This document shows positions 50,122 through 61,100 of a stretch of 64,000 nucleotides of DNA, piece after piece. The translations under genes and the position numbers were made by a program. Each line of letters starts with the position of its first letter. Position 1 is the first letter of the stretch. The notes beneath the pieces are model-generated. The model saw nothing but the letters and a program-made list of their open reading frames with translations, did no database searches and was not told where the DNA came from. The DNA comes from Ustulina deusta (Eukaryota; Ascomycota; Sordariomycetes; Xylariales; Xylariaceae). Location: the NCBI GenBank assembly GCA_023159155.1, contig JAJNNX010000018.1:835758-899757 (forward strand), written 5' to 3'.

Positions 50122-50760
50122 ATGCAGTTTCGATTCCCGACAATCCTGCTCGGACTGGGCACTGCCAGCGGAGTGCTTGCTCAATTCCCGGAGCTGCATC
50201 AACAGGGACCCTTCGCCCTGCGGGTAAAGGGTCAAGCCGCGAATAGTTCAATTGATGGCTACCTCAGCTGGTATAACATCGAGGGACTGACGGCGCCGAC
50301 TTTCATTAGTTACGAGCCTCTCTCATCTCCAGTTATTGGAAACTCATCGTACGAGTGGTATTTTAATTACACTGGTCTCATCCAGTACAGAGGCCATGAA
50401 GTAGGCTACCTACTTGCGAACCCGACGGCCAACACGACTACCCCCTCCCCCTACCATGGCCAAGCTCTTGGGATCTCGTATATGTCCAATTCGAATGTCG
50501 GCATCGCCATACTTGGCATCGGTAGCGCCTTTGACGCCGGCTTCGACACCCACAACAAGACTTTCAGCACTGGTGAATTCGATGACAGCACTTATGTCCC
50601 AGGTGTACCCCCTGAGTACAGCGAAGACCTCGGTTACTATCACTGGGCTGTCTGCTGGCAGCTCTCCGGTTTCTACAGGCAGACTTTGTCGTGGATTACC
50701 TTCGGCAGGCCTCACAACCCAACCTGCGAGCTCGTTAACCTTCTACGAGTCGAGTTCTAG
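50122..50760 (+). CDS. Secreted protein of unknown function, 212 residues
   Basis: Intronless. The ATG at 50122 starts a classical signal peptide MQFRFPTILLGLGTASGVLA, likely cleaved before QFPELHQQ. An in-frame ATG at 50053 would bury it and is rejected. The mature chain begins GPFALRVKGQAANSSIDGYL and has several N-glycosylation sequons (NSS, NSS, NYT, NTT, NKT). The end contains YYHWAVCWQLSGFYRQTLSW and PHNPTCELVNLLRVEF. Only two cysteines remain after the signal, so one disulfide is possible. I recognise this pattern, an FAL.V.G start and a tail W.VC..... NP.C..V..VRV, from secreted proteins of many ascomycetes. No enzymatic motif is visible. A surface or extracellular role is inferred. 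Confidence 0.8.
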   Translation: MQFRFPTILLGLGTASGVLAQFPELHQQGPFALRVKGQAANSSIDGYLSWYNIEGLTAPTFISYEPLSSPVIGNSSYEWYFNYTGLIQYRGHEVGYLLANPTANTTTPSPYHGQALGISYMSNSNVGIAILGIGSAFDAGFDTHNKTFSTGEFDDSTYVPGVPPEYSEDLGYYHWAVCWQLSGFYRQTLSWITFGRPHNPTCELVNLLRVEF

Positions 50761-52034
50761 GGCCAGCTAGGGCCAAGGGCCAGGAGGCGAATAAATGGAG
50801 CTTTGTTTTTGAAACTACTCGTGTCTGGAAAATAGGTCAGGTTGAGAGAGACCTCGAGTTCTGGCTGCCAGCCCTAAGCAACTCCCCATGATCTGCACAA
50901 CTGCTTTGAATGTAAACCGCGCCAGCGGCGAAGGGGAACGAGGCCTACTGCCAAGTACTAGAGAGATGTTCTAGGTACTGTAACACACACTTTGGTTGCA
51001 AGCACTGATTTCCTGTTGGGGCTAAGAAGCAAGTTCTGAGTAGCATAAGGCAACGCAAATGAATTGGCAGATGGTAAATGTTTCATTTGTAGAGTGTTCC
51101 TAACCGAATCGGTCTATTTTTATACTTTAATACGCCATTTGCTGATTCAGTAATCAATAATTGCTATTAGTGATGAAAAGGACTCTCTTAGAAAGAAAAA
51201 GTAGAGAGGGTAGAAAACACCAAGAAAGTTTGTCGATAGTTAATGTTGTTAAATTTATATTATATAGCATTATACAAATGCTTTTGTTTAGATTTTGCGC
51301 CATTGAAGTTGAATAAAGAAAATACCTTTTTATATCTTGTAGATAGCATCACTACTCTAAATACTACCTACCTACTTCCTGACTGCAGATAGGTCGACCT
51401 ATTCACTCTGGGACCTCCATTCCTGACATGATCGCAGCGCCCACTCACAACAGTACAGGTCACCACATAACTACTCGAAAAATGTGCGTAGCTCTAAGAT
51501 AGTACTAGTTGGTTGGTTATGGAAAAACATGTAGTAGGTAGGTGGAATACTTCGAGTTGAAACTAAAAATCCTCCAGGGGGCATATTTAACCCTGAAAAA
51601 TGGTTCGAGCGGGCAGAAAAGTAAAGGACGGCTCTGCCTTGTTGCGGTTGGCACGGAAGAGGTACGGACGGATGGAACAGAGTTGCAACGCCATACCGTA
51701 ACACTGCCAAAGAACGTAGTCAAGTCGGGCGCTTGACCTGTCTGCGGCTATTGTATGAGTACGTATTGTGACACGGGGCATGTGCCTACCTGATTCACTG
51801 AAGGCCAATATTTGATACGTCCTGTGGGTGGTCATTACCGATAGATAGTCTGGGTATACTACGGCACTGGTTTACAAGCGGATGATGTGCTGGGTGAGGT
51901 TACCACATTGATACCAAAATGGACCATTGAGAAATCAATGCACAAGTGCAACTTGATTCTATCCAGGTAGGTACCTTCTCGACCGCCCCAACTGGATGCT
52001 CAACTAAACACGCCTCCTAATCTAACTCAGCACA
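50761..52034. other. Intergenic region, 1.3 kb
   Basis: Open frames near 51471-51835 overlap on both strands and have no support. Copies of the GTAGGTACC-type word occur near 51965. The region separates two convergent genes, so it should hold both 3' ends. Confidence 0.4.
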
Positions 52035-53036
52035 TCACAGATCAGCACTCACAACATAGCGCATAACCCTCACGTCTTCGCTGAAAATGTCCAGCTTCGT
52101 GGCCGGCATCGCCGTAGCCTTCATGCTCACCTTCCAGGTTGTGCCAGTTTTCCTCCCAACCTCATCCCACAGCGACTGGAACGTCGACTGATCATGCATG
52201 AAAACCCTGAATCCTCCCGCACGCACCTCTCCCGGCTTGACGGAGCCGAGGTGCGACCCAAACAACACTGCGGGGCTTTCAGCGCCCAACCCACGTCGGA
52301 AGAAACCTACAATGCGTTCGCAGATGACGAGCTGCGAGTCCCAGCCGAACAGATGGAAGAAGTTCGATGCATGCGCCATGGTCATCTTTCCGTTGAAGGT
52401 CCTGGCCATCGCGCTGGCCGCGTACTCTGCGTCCGGGAGCAGCATATCCCCCGCCACGAACGTGGCTTTCAGTGTCTCGCGGTCGCGGAACTGTTCATAG
52501 CCCAGCTCGAGAAACTCGGCATGAAGGTCGGTGCCGTACAAACGCGACGAGTCTACGCCCTCGAAGACGAGCCGTCTGATCGTTTGGCAGATGAACCCGC
52601 CAAGTTCGAGCAAGGTTTCCTGCGAGCCAGGCGTCTTGAGCCGCTCGATGGCGCTTTGCATCGCCGGGCTATTACCGTTGAATTCGAGGAGCCGTAGGTA
52701 GCTGAAACGGCCGATGCAAGGGTATTTAGCCACTTTCCAGGCCTCGTCACGCTGCATGGGGTCATGGTTAGGAAAAGGGGTCTGAGGTCAGCGACAGCTG
52801 GTTTGGGAGGGAGGATGCCCTTCCTTGTCTCTTACAATTTTCAAAATCTCCGCCGTCACTTCATCCGGAGGGATCCTGCTGTACTTTTCCAGCAACTCAC
52901 GAAACCGGTCGTATTCCCATGGAATTGCGTCCACATACACCCTCTTTCTCCACGACTCGGCGTCTCCGGCGCCGAGCTGCTTTTCTGTTTCTACTCCCCA
53001 CTTCTCCGTCCGAACGGGGTCGGTGATGTTCGCCAT
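52035..53036 (-). CDS. Class I SAM-dependent methyltransferase, fungal meroterpenoid-pathway (AusD/AdrK-like) type
   Basis: Two exons, 53036-52836 and 52751-52035, joined in phase 0 by an 84-nt intron, encode 305 residues. The N-terminus RFRELLEKYSRIPPDEVTAE and the block KYPCIGRFSYLRLLEF match methyltransferases of fungal meroterpenoid clusters. The SAM-binding motif I region is LLELGGFICQTIRRLVFEGV, followed by LYGTDLHAEFLELGYEQFRDR (acidic motif), GDMLLPD and ASNFFHLFGWDSQLVICERI. The motif I loop has GGFIC where close relatives usually have GCCFG, so cofactor binding is uncertain. No polyketide synthase or terpene cyclase lies in the window, so a pathway cannot be assigned. A broken O-methyltransferase lies just upstream. 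Confidence 0.82.
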
Positions 53037-53401
53037 GTCGGGGGATAGTCGTATTGAGCCGATGGGTGTTCAATTCCCCGCGTAGGAAAGGTGTGGAACA
53101 AAATTTACTTGTTTTCTGGCTTCTCTCCGCCTCTATGTGTGCGGAAGTCTCGGGGAATAGTAGATTTATAAGGATTATCCAGGGGCTCTATTCGGGATAA
53201 GACTCGGTCCGGCACACCGAAATCTTGGTTGGCTATCTGACAGCGCACGAGAGGTTACAGGGAGTGAGCCGTTTCAAGTCAGCGAAACATCAGCTCCAAC
53301 GCTCGACTTTCTTTCTCCCCTGCCACTCCTTCGCCCCACTCCTTTCCGCACCCTTTACCCACTTCTCAAACTCTCCGCACTACAACGTCGTTCCCGGATC
53401 T
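53037..53401. promoter_or_regulatory. Promoter region of the methyltransferase
   Basis: 365 bp upstream of the methyltransferase start, with no credible ORF. TTTATAAGGATT near 53163 could serve as an AT-rich core element; this is a weak guess. Confidence 0.3.
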
Positions 53402-53905
53402 CTATTCACTCTCCATCTCAGGTAGATCCAGCAACCCTAGTGGCCCAGTCGCATGCGCCGTGTGTACTTCGTAGCGCGCGCCGGCCCGTTTCGGTAGCGC
53501 CGCGAAGTCCGCCTTGGTCCGCTGCTTGCCGCCGAAGCTACCTACCATGATCATGTCGACTTGCCGAATATTACGCTTTAGCAGCTATGGCCCGCTTTTT
53601 CCGGGCTTGGGAATAACGATATTGCTGACCGATAGTGGCGTAGCTGACCCGGGTGATTCTAGCCTGGGAACAATGAGACCAGAACATGGTTACGACATCC
53701 CGGTCGCACTAGCTATGCGTGCATTGGCGCAGCAGGTAGGCCGCTGCGAGATCGTTCTCCTTGCGTGGCTGTGACTCGAAAAATCTGTGCTGTATGAAGT
53801 TGATGCACTGCTTGACCTCGTTTATTAGGAGCACGCGGCGCTCAGCTAGCATGTCCGTCCAGGCGTCTTAAAGGACAAAGTCGAATTGTGGGAATAGCTC
53901 GGACG
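53402..53905 (-). pseudogene. Broken O-methyltransferase (C-terminal catalytic part)
   Basis: On the minus strand, family-like pieces appear in the right order but in several frames with stops. These are ELFPQFDFVL then TAA (SAM-domain strand), HRFFESQPRKENDLAAAYLL with RQCTHS then TAG (family: FF.PQP.K.AD.Y.LR..LHDW), NIVIPKPG, and a good C-terminal exon RQVDMIMVGSFGGKQRTKAD, FAALPKRAGARYEVHTAHAT, GPLGLLDLPEMESE ending in a stop at 53402-53404. The C-terminal piece keeps GC-rich codons, so decay is partial and by indels and stops rather than RIP. No N-terminal dimerisation domain is seen. Confidence 0.65.
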
Positions 53906-55042
53906 GAGAACAAGGTAAAGTTTTTGCGTTTGTGTATTGGGAGGACTAGGTATCGGTTAAATCGAGACCTGGAATTGCTTACTTGAGCTAGATAGATCGA
54001 TATATGACTACTCCTACTACTAACGTTTATAACGGTGCTTTTGAGCCCTCCCTCGGAGAAAGCATCCTGAAATTCTGGAATATGACGGTCTACTTACAAT
54101 CGGGGAGTTAGCATAGATGCGCTTTGGAAATAATAACTAGGATAAAAAATTGAAGATGCTTACTTTTTGTTGTCCCATCTATAGCTTTCATAAAGCGCGT
54201 AGCTTTGTCAAGATTATTAATGTAGAATTGGAAGATTGGAAGCGCGTGCTTAGTATAAAAGGAATAGTAGGTATTGTCTAACTCAGAAAGATTTTCTTTA
54301 AGACCAACACTTGACTCCAGAGTTACTTTTAGCACTTTATCAAATATTTTCTTACAACTTAGCGTTGGAAGCTATTTTGCAGACAAACCAGTAGTAGTAT
54401 TTACTAATAGGAGACGGCGGCTATGTTATTAAGAATGTATGAGTAGTGCACAGTGCTTCTTATTTCTTTACTGTTGTACATGGTAAGAGGACAGGACTGT
54501 TCTCATTACTATTATTAACGCCTAGTACTCCAGATCTAGAAACTTTATCTTGTTCATTGCTTTATTTGAATTGTCTTGGTTTTCTTGGTATTATAACTAC
54601 ATCACCAATGCCCAAAGGGAAGCCTGCTGCCGGGCTTGTGGGAATTGTAGGCATGGGTCAATAATCTCCGCACCGAGTGTTTAATTTAGTAATTCTATCC
54701 GTATGGACATTAAAGCTGAGCCACCGTTACAAAATCAACAGACAATGGTTTTATGTACTCGGTGTTCTTTCTTACTACAAGAGATGGTGAGATCAGAGTA
54801 TTTCCTATCGGAGTAAAGCCTAGTAGTGGAAGCTTAGTTAATAATAAAACTCCCGAGGTAAGACAAGGGAATAGGTAGAACTAAGCACTCTTTTAGCAAT
54901 TTTTAACACACTTCTCGAGGCACAATCGTTACGATGTAACGCGCAAAGTCCCCTTACACTAGTATTTAGCAGTAGATAGTTGTTTTTTCTTTTTTCTTTC
55001 TAGTTTGGGCAGTACTAGGCTATTCTACGATGCGCTACCACC
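53906..55042. other. Gene-poor, moderately AT-rich region
   Basis: Short frames at 54108-54335 (-) and 54446-54664 (+) have no recognisable family. The mixed composition suggests decayed repeat DNA, but no boundaries were found. Confidence 0.35.
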
Positions 55043-55279
55043 GTGGCCTCGACGCGCTTGAGAGGGAGGAACAGGGATGGAACCTACGGCGCAGCCACTG
55101 CCGCACACGACAACACCGACCTGTCCGCCGAAGAGGCTCTACGCCAGCTGGCTCGCCTGGCCAACACTGCCGCTCGCTGTGCCGGCCCCGTGTGTCTTGC
55201 CGAAGCCAAACACCAGCAGCAGGCGTTGGCTTCCCTTTGGCCGCAGTTTCGCAACATCGACCGGGAGACAGCTGGTTAG
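55043..55279 (+). pseudogene. Short protein-like fragment of unknown origin
   Basis: A 78-codon GC-rich frame in AT-rich surroundings. DNTDLSAEEALRQLARLANT and AEAKHQQQALASLWPQFRNI look like amphipathic helices. Two overlapping frames are also open, so GC content alone may explain it. No start context, partner exon or family is recognised; it could be a piece of a transposon or host gene. Confidence 0.3.
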
Positions 55280-56092
55280 AGCAGTAAACTCTAAGCCGAC
55301 CTCGAAGGGCTGGGTCGGCAGCACTAGTAGATCAGGAAGACCAATAAGGTATATATAGATGGCGACATGGGGTTGAAGGCGGCCTAGGAAAAAAGGGCTG
55401 TTAATGTCCTGCTGCCATTCGTTGCGGCCTGGCGCTTAGCTAGCCGAAACTACGAGACAAAGAATCTATTGTGCAAAGATTGTGCTTAGATGAGGTTATT
55501 ACCAAGGTTGCAACCTCTATAGCCTTAGCTTCGGCTTATTCTTGAGGATTCCCTAGTTGGTTTCGATACGAAGTTAGTAGAAGTTAGACTGGTATGTAAG
55601 AGATATTTAAACCTATTATATAGAAAAGATCAAAAATAACTAATGTGTTTTCTACGCACACAAATATATATGGGGATCCTAGTAGCAAAGGAATCACTGT
55701 AGCCTGCTCTAACTAATAAGGAATTTTTTACTTTATCCACGAAAATTTCCCAGGTTTATTTATCATCCATTGTAATAACAGCGTATAATAATATTATAAA
55801 GTCAATTTTGCTGGGAAGTATTCTAGCATCATACTAGGGTGCTTGTTGAATAACTGAGCTGTTGGGATAGTTGCAGATGAAGGTGAAGAGATATTTATAC
55901 TTCTTAAAGATTACGACAAGTATCACTTGCTTACTAGATTGCCATTGTAATGCTTCGCTTAACAATTGGCGTCTATTTTAATTCTGTAAGGAAATGAATG
56001 AATTCAGACCACAATAATGGAACCGGTTTTGTTTTGTTCCACTTAACATGGGAAATGTTGCAAAGCTTTTTCGCACGTTCGAACGCGCGGTG
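55280..56092. other. Intergenic region downstream of the F-box-type gene
   Basis: No supported ORF or repeat. AT content is raised. It holds the 3' end of the gene to the right. Confidence 0.35.
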
Positions 56093-57680
56093 TTAGACCA
56101 GTGGCGGGCTTGACTTGCCGTCATGATAGACCTGACATTGCCAATGAGAAAACCACCATTCCAGATATCCTTCCCAACGCAAGTCAAGCCACTCATATGG
56201 TTCGCTATCACTTGGAGGGAACTGCTCCACTTTGGCGACGTATGGGTGTTTGGATTTTGTACGTGTAAACCAAAGATATAACTTTGGAAAACTCTTAACG
56301 GTTAACTCGGTCCTAAGACAATCGAATCGAACCTGGCCGACACAAGTCCGATCACCATTATGGTATTGAATAAGAAGACCAATTATTGGTGAGTGTGATG
56401 CAAATGTTTCCTGGCACGGCCTAATTGTGACAGCGTTCCTCAGGTTGGCAGAGGAGTGAAAGAAATCCCCAACACCTGTTCGTTTCGGGTATGGAGATAA
56501 GGTACCCGCTATTGACGTAGGTCCTTGATTAGTAGACAACTGACTAGTTGCTAAGCGGCAAATGCCACGAGGAGAATCGTTGAAATACACACGAGTGGGA
56601 CTCTTTGGTAACGTGGATAATTGAGTCCAGACAGCTGGAGGCGACCACGGTGGTAGATGCGGCCCCATGATAATGTTTCGGCCCGTGTTCGTCCTGAACT
56701 ACGCTGTCTGTCAGAACCCGTCCACCTAAATTGTAAACGCCCGTCTTACCATAATGGCAGCACGTTTAGATAACATGGGTTTTCGTTGCCAAAGCTCTGT
56801 GATGGATTCGCCTGAGTTGATGCAAGCATAAATCCAAACCGAATTCTTATAACGAGTAGAATAATCGTGATAAAACGATATATCCCCTTCGCAATGAGCA
56901 TGGAGACCAATGATACGACCATTCCAGCAAGCCGAGTAACCAGTAACCGTGGGCTCGTTTAGTTTGAGAGAGGCCATTCGAATATCGTGCGGGATATCGG
57001 CCATCCTTTGTGAGAGATTGTGAAAGTGGAGGAGTCGTATGTCTGACTGAGCCATGGGAGTCGACCAAGCAGTGAACTGAACAAGTTGAGATTCGGTGGA
57101 GGATATTACTCTTCGAAGTTTTAAGCCCTTTTCAATATATTAGTACTTTTTCATGATAGTAAATAGATTGACTAACATCAGACATCGTCTGCAACATTCC
57201 GTTTGTTACCGGAATGGTGTACCACCACATCCCAGGCTTCGGACCAAATCTTGAGAGACCACAAGAGTTCTTAGAAATGTCAAACAGAATCTGTCGAATG
57301 CCTAGGTGATCTTCTAGCACGTAAACAGTGTGCACATTTGCTGTTCTGTCCCGGAGGATGCAAGCATTACATCCGTCATCGGTATTCGATAGGTGGGCGA
57401 TATAAGGAACATCGTCGATGCGCACGTGACGGACCGAGATGCTTTTTGAGATGTCGAGACGGCAACTAAAGCTATACCGGCCTAGCCAGGATTCCTGAAT
57501 GGTAACAACGGCACATTCGCGGATCAAATACTCCGCTACCATGAACCAGATCTCTGGCGGTAAAATACCATACCTATAACCCAATCTCCTTGAAAGTTTA
57601 CGTGATATTAATATCTCCCGTTCCCGTTGCGCCCTCTCACAAGGCTCGAAAGAGTATTCTGTTGCCTTGAGGAGCGACAA
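56093..57680 (-). CDS. F-box-type protein of a filamentous-fungal family
   Basis: Three exons, 57680-57177, 57127-56750 and 56698-56093, encode 495 residues; all junctions are phase 0. The F-box-like segment is GILPPEIWFMVAEYLIRECA near residue 38. Then come VYVLEDHLGIRQILFDISKN, GMWWYTIP, SDGLKLR across the first junction, EPTVTGYSACWNGRIIGLHA, FRTNTGRNIIMGPHLPPW across the second, and the end WLDLRWEGYLEWWFSHWQCQ with VYHDGKSSPP. I recognise this layout from many copies in Hypocreales-type genomes. A role as substrate adaptor for SCF ubiquitin ligase is inferred from the F-box only. The gene is intact although it sits between repeat-rich blocks. Confidence 0.8.
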
Positions 57681-58194
57681 GGATGGGGGAAGTGGTGCGA
57701 ATGAGAGGCACCCCCAATGACAGCTAGCAGCTTGGCCTTCAGGATGGGGACATGTGCCGATACATGGCCCAAATCTCAGATTCAGACGTTCGTCTAGGTG
57801 GTCTTCCGAATCGCTATAGCAGAACTGACTAGTGTGTTCCTTCTCCGTTACAACTTATTGCTATCAGCAAAGTGATTCTGCACATCTTTTTTTGCTGACA
57901 ACTTACCTACGACGACAACGTCGTCCTTCACTATACGAAAACGACATAGTCGGCACCAATGAGGAATACATTGGCGCGGTATATAGTCTGCTGATTCGTC
58001 TGAGTCCATTGTGTTTGATGAATAACAGGTAAGGTTGTGGAAGACTGAGGATAAGCGTGCGAAACTGCAGAAATTCTGGTACGCAGCCGGAGAACGTGGT
58101 CTATGCGGCCAATGCCGGTTAAGAGCTAAATTCTGCCGGAGTGGCGTATCGATTGACCTAGTACGCGCACACTACCCCGGGTAGAGCCTACCAA
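57681..58194. other. Intergenic region up to the second AT island
   Basis: Normal composition with no supported gene. It includes the promoter of the F-box-type gene. It changes abruptly to A/T-rich sequence after GGGTAGAGCCTACCAATAG. Confidence 0.4.
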
Positions 58195-61100
58195 TAGATT
58201 TATTATATAAAAGTTATAAAAAACTTTATAGGTTTTAGGGGTTATTTTTGTTTTTTTATATAACTAGTAGTTAAAAAAGCTATATTTTATTTATTGTTTT
58301 ATTTGATTTATTTAAAATATATTTTTAAATTATATAATAATATAACTTAATTTATATTTATTTAAAGTATATTAAGCTATTTATTAAATCTTTTAATTAA
58401 TTTAATTTTATATAGTTTATTTTAGTTTTTTTTTATATTAAAATTTTATTTAATAAAAATAAAAAGATTATATTAATTAATCGACTATTTTTTAGCTTTT
58501 TTAACATTTATATATAACTTTATAAGCTTGCTAATAAATAATTAATAATTAAAAGCACTAAATAGTTTTTAGAAAGCTTTTTAAAGCAGTAAAGTTATAT
58601 TTATAGCAGCAATAAAACATAGTATTAATAATAGTGTTATAAATAAAAAGTTTACAAGGTTAAGTATAATATATAGAAAGATAAGTTATATATTTAGTAA
58701 GGTTAGCTTATAAAACTAAAGCTTATAAAAAGAAGATTTTTTATCGAAATAGGTACGGATATAGTATATATATAGTAAATATACACTAGTCCTAATATAC
58801 CAAGCATAACAACTATTCTTTTTTCTTTAGTTAGGTTGTTTTTAATTTAATATATATAAGTATATAAAATGCAAGGTATATAATATAGGTAGGTGGTATA
58901 TATATATATAGATAGGGGGTAATTTAAGTATAGGGTTTATATAGGATTAAAGTAATATATATATAATTAATTAAGTGTTTATAAGTATAAATATATAAGT
59001 ACTTCTATTATATTAGTAATATATAGTATTATTATTATTATTATTAATATAAATACTTTAGTACTTATATAGTATTATTAATTAGGAGTTTTAGTATATA
59101 TATAGTATAGTATATATATATATATTATATACTTAAATATATAATAAAATTTAATGCTAATGATTTAAACGTAGGCTATATATAAATTGCTTATAAAACT
59201 AATCTAGTTTTATATAAATATTGTAGTCTAGTCCTTTTCTTTTTTTTTTTAACTGCTACTATTATTATTATTTGTTAGTTTTAGCTTCTTATATATATTG
59301 CTGCTATTATTTTTCCTTTTTTTTACTTTGTTTTTATATATATATTTTGGCTTTACTAGCAAACTTAGCAATATTAAAATAAATAGTTCTTTTATTGTTT
59401 TATTAAGTTTTTGTAAGTTATTTATATATTTTTAGAGCACTTATACTATATATTTTTAATTAATAGTATAATAAAAGAACGTTTTGCTCTAAGTAATAAT
59501 ATACTTTTTTTTTAATATTGTAAATATTTTGGTTTAATTTTATTTTGTATTATTATTTAATATAAATAAACAAATAATTAATATAAAGCATATTTTTATA
59601 TAACTATTATATATTTTTAATTTAAAGATTATAGTTATATATTATAAATATTAGCTATTTGTTATTTTATAATAAAATTAAAAAAAATAATTATAAGTAT
59701 TTATAATTAAGCAATTTAAACTATTGCTATAACTGCTATAATCAATTTAGATATTTATTATTTTAATAAAATTTAATTTTAGAAATAGTTTATATATAGC
59801 CTAATAATAAGGCATAAATTAAATATTTAAAATAGTTAGTTTGATTCTAACTGTATAGGTTTTTTATAGGTTTGTTTTTGTTAATTTGCTAGAGTTTCGG
59901 GCTAATATAATTATTAAATTAATTAAATTTTAAGTAATAAAGCTAGGTACCCTTAAATAAAAATAAAAATAATTAATTTATTATTATTATTATTTTAAAT
60001 ATAAATTATTAAGTTAAAAGTTTTTTTTTATAACTTTACTATTATTTAAAAGCTTGTATTATTTTATGTGCTATAATATTAATAATTAATATTTATTAAT
60101 TATATTTAATTAGTTAGCTTTTTTATTTAATTTTATAATATAATTTATAATTATATGTTTGTTTTGCTATTATATTTTTAATTTTTAATTTATTTAAATT
60201 GTTTATAAGGTTTAATATAAATAAGTTATATATAATACTAGTTTTTTAAAACTTAAGTAGTTAGATAAAAAAAATATTATAAAAATATGCATATTATATT
60301 AAAAATATAAAATAATACGCTTGCGATCTAATATAACTAAAGATCTAAAATAAGCTAATAAATTTAAATATAAGTTTAAAATATTTAAAACTTAAGTTTT
60401 TTATAAATAATACTATTATATTTTTGATTTTATAAGGTATAAATTTATGTTTAATATTATAGTATTTTTAATGCTTTTTAATTATAATTTATTACTAATT
60501 TTTTAAGTTATTTTTAATAGTTTATAATTTTTGCAATTATTTTTGTATTACTAGTATTTCTTTTAAAGTAAAACTATTTTTAATAAATAGTTTGAACTTT
60601 AATATATAGCTATATAGGGCTTTAAAAAATAATTTGCTTGTTATATTATTAATAGCTAAATTAATTATAAAATATGTTTAAAAAAATAGTTATAGCTAAT
60701 TAGTTTGTTTATTATTAATAAAATATTAAAAATAGTTTTTGATTGTTTAATTTATATATTTTATTTATTTATTAGTTCTAGGATAAAACATAACTAAATA
60801 TCTTTTTTTAATCTTAAAGTAATAATATAGGTCTAACTAGAAATAATTAGTAAAAAAAGAACTACGGTTTAATATAATATTTATAGAACTTTTATAAATA
60901 TATTTGATTTTTTAATAAAATAAAATAGTAAGCTATATTAAAATTATTTTAGTATTAATAAAAAATAAATATATTAATTTAGTAAATCTATTAATAATTA
61001 TTAAAATATAATTAATATAATAGTTTAACTATAAAGTTTATAAATAGTTTTTATATAAGAGCTAAAAATATAAATAAAATATTAAGTTTGCTATATTTTT

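Noticed and set aside
52194..52697. 167-codon plus-strand ORF
   Set aside because: Antisense to the methyltransferase exon with GC-rich codons; shadow.
55030..55358. Overlapping Arg- and Pro-rich frames
   Set aside because: Off-frame readings of the same GC-rich fragment.
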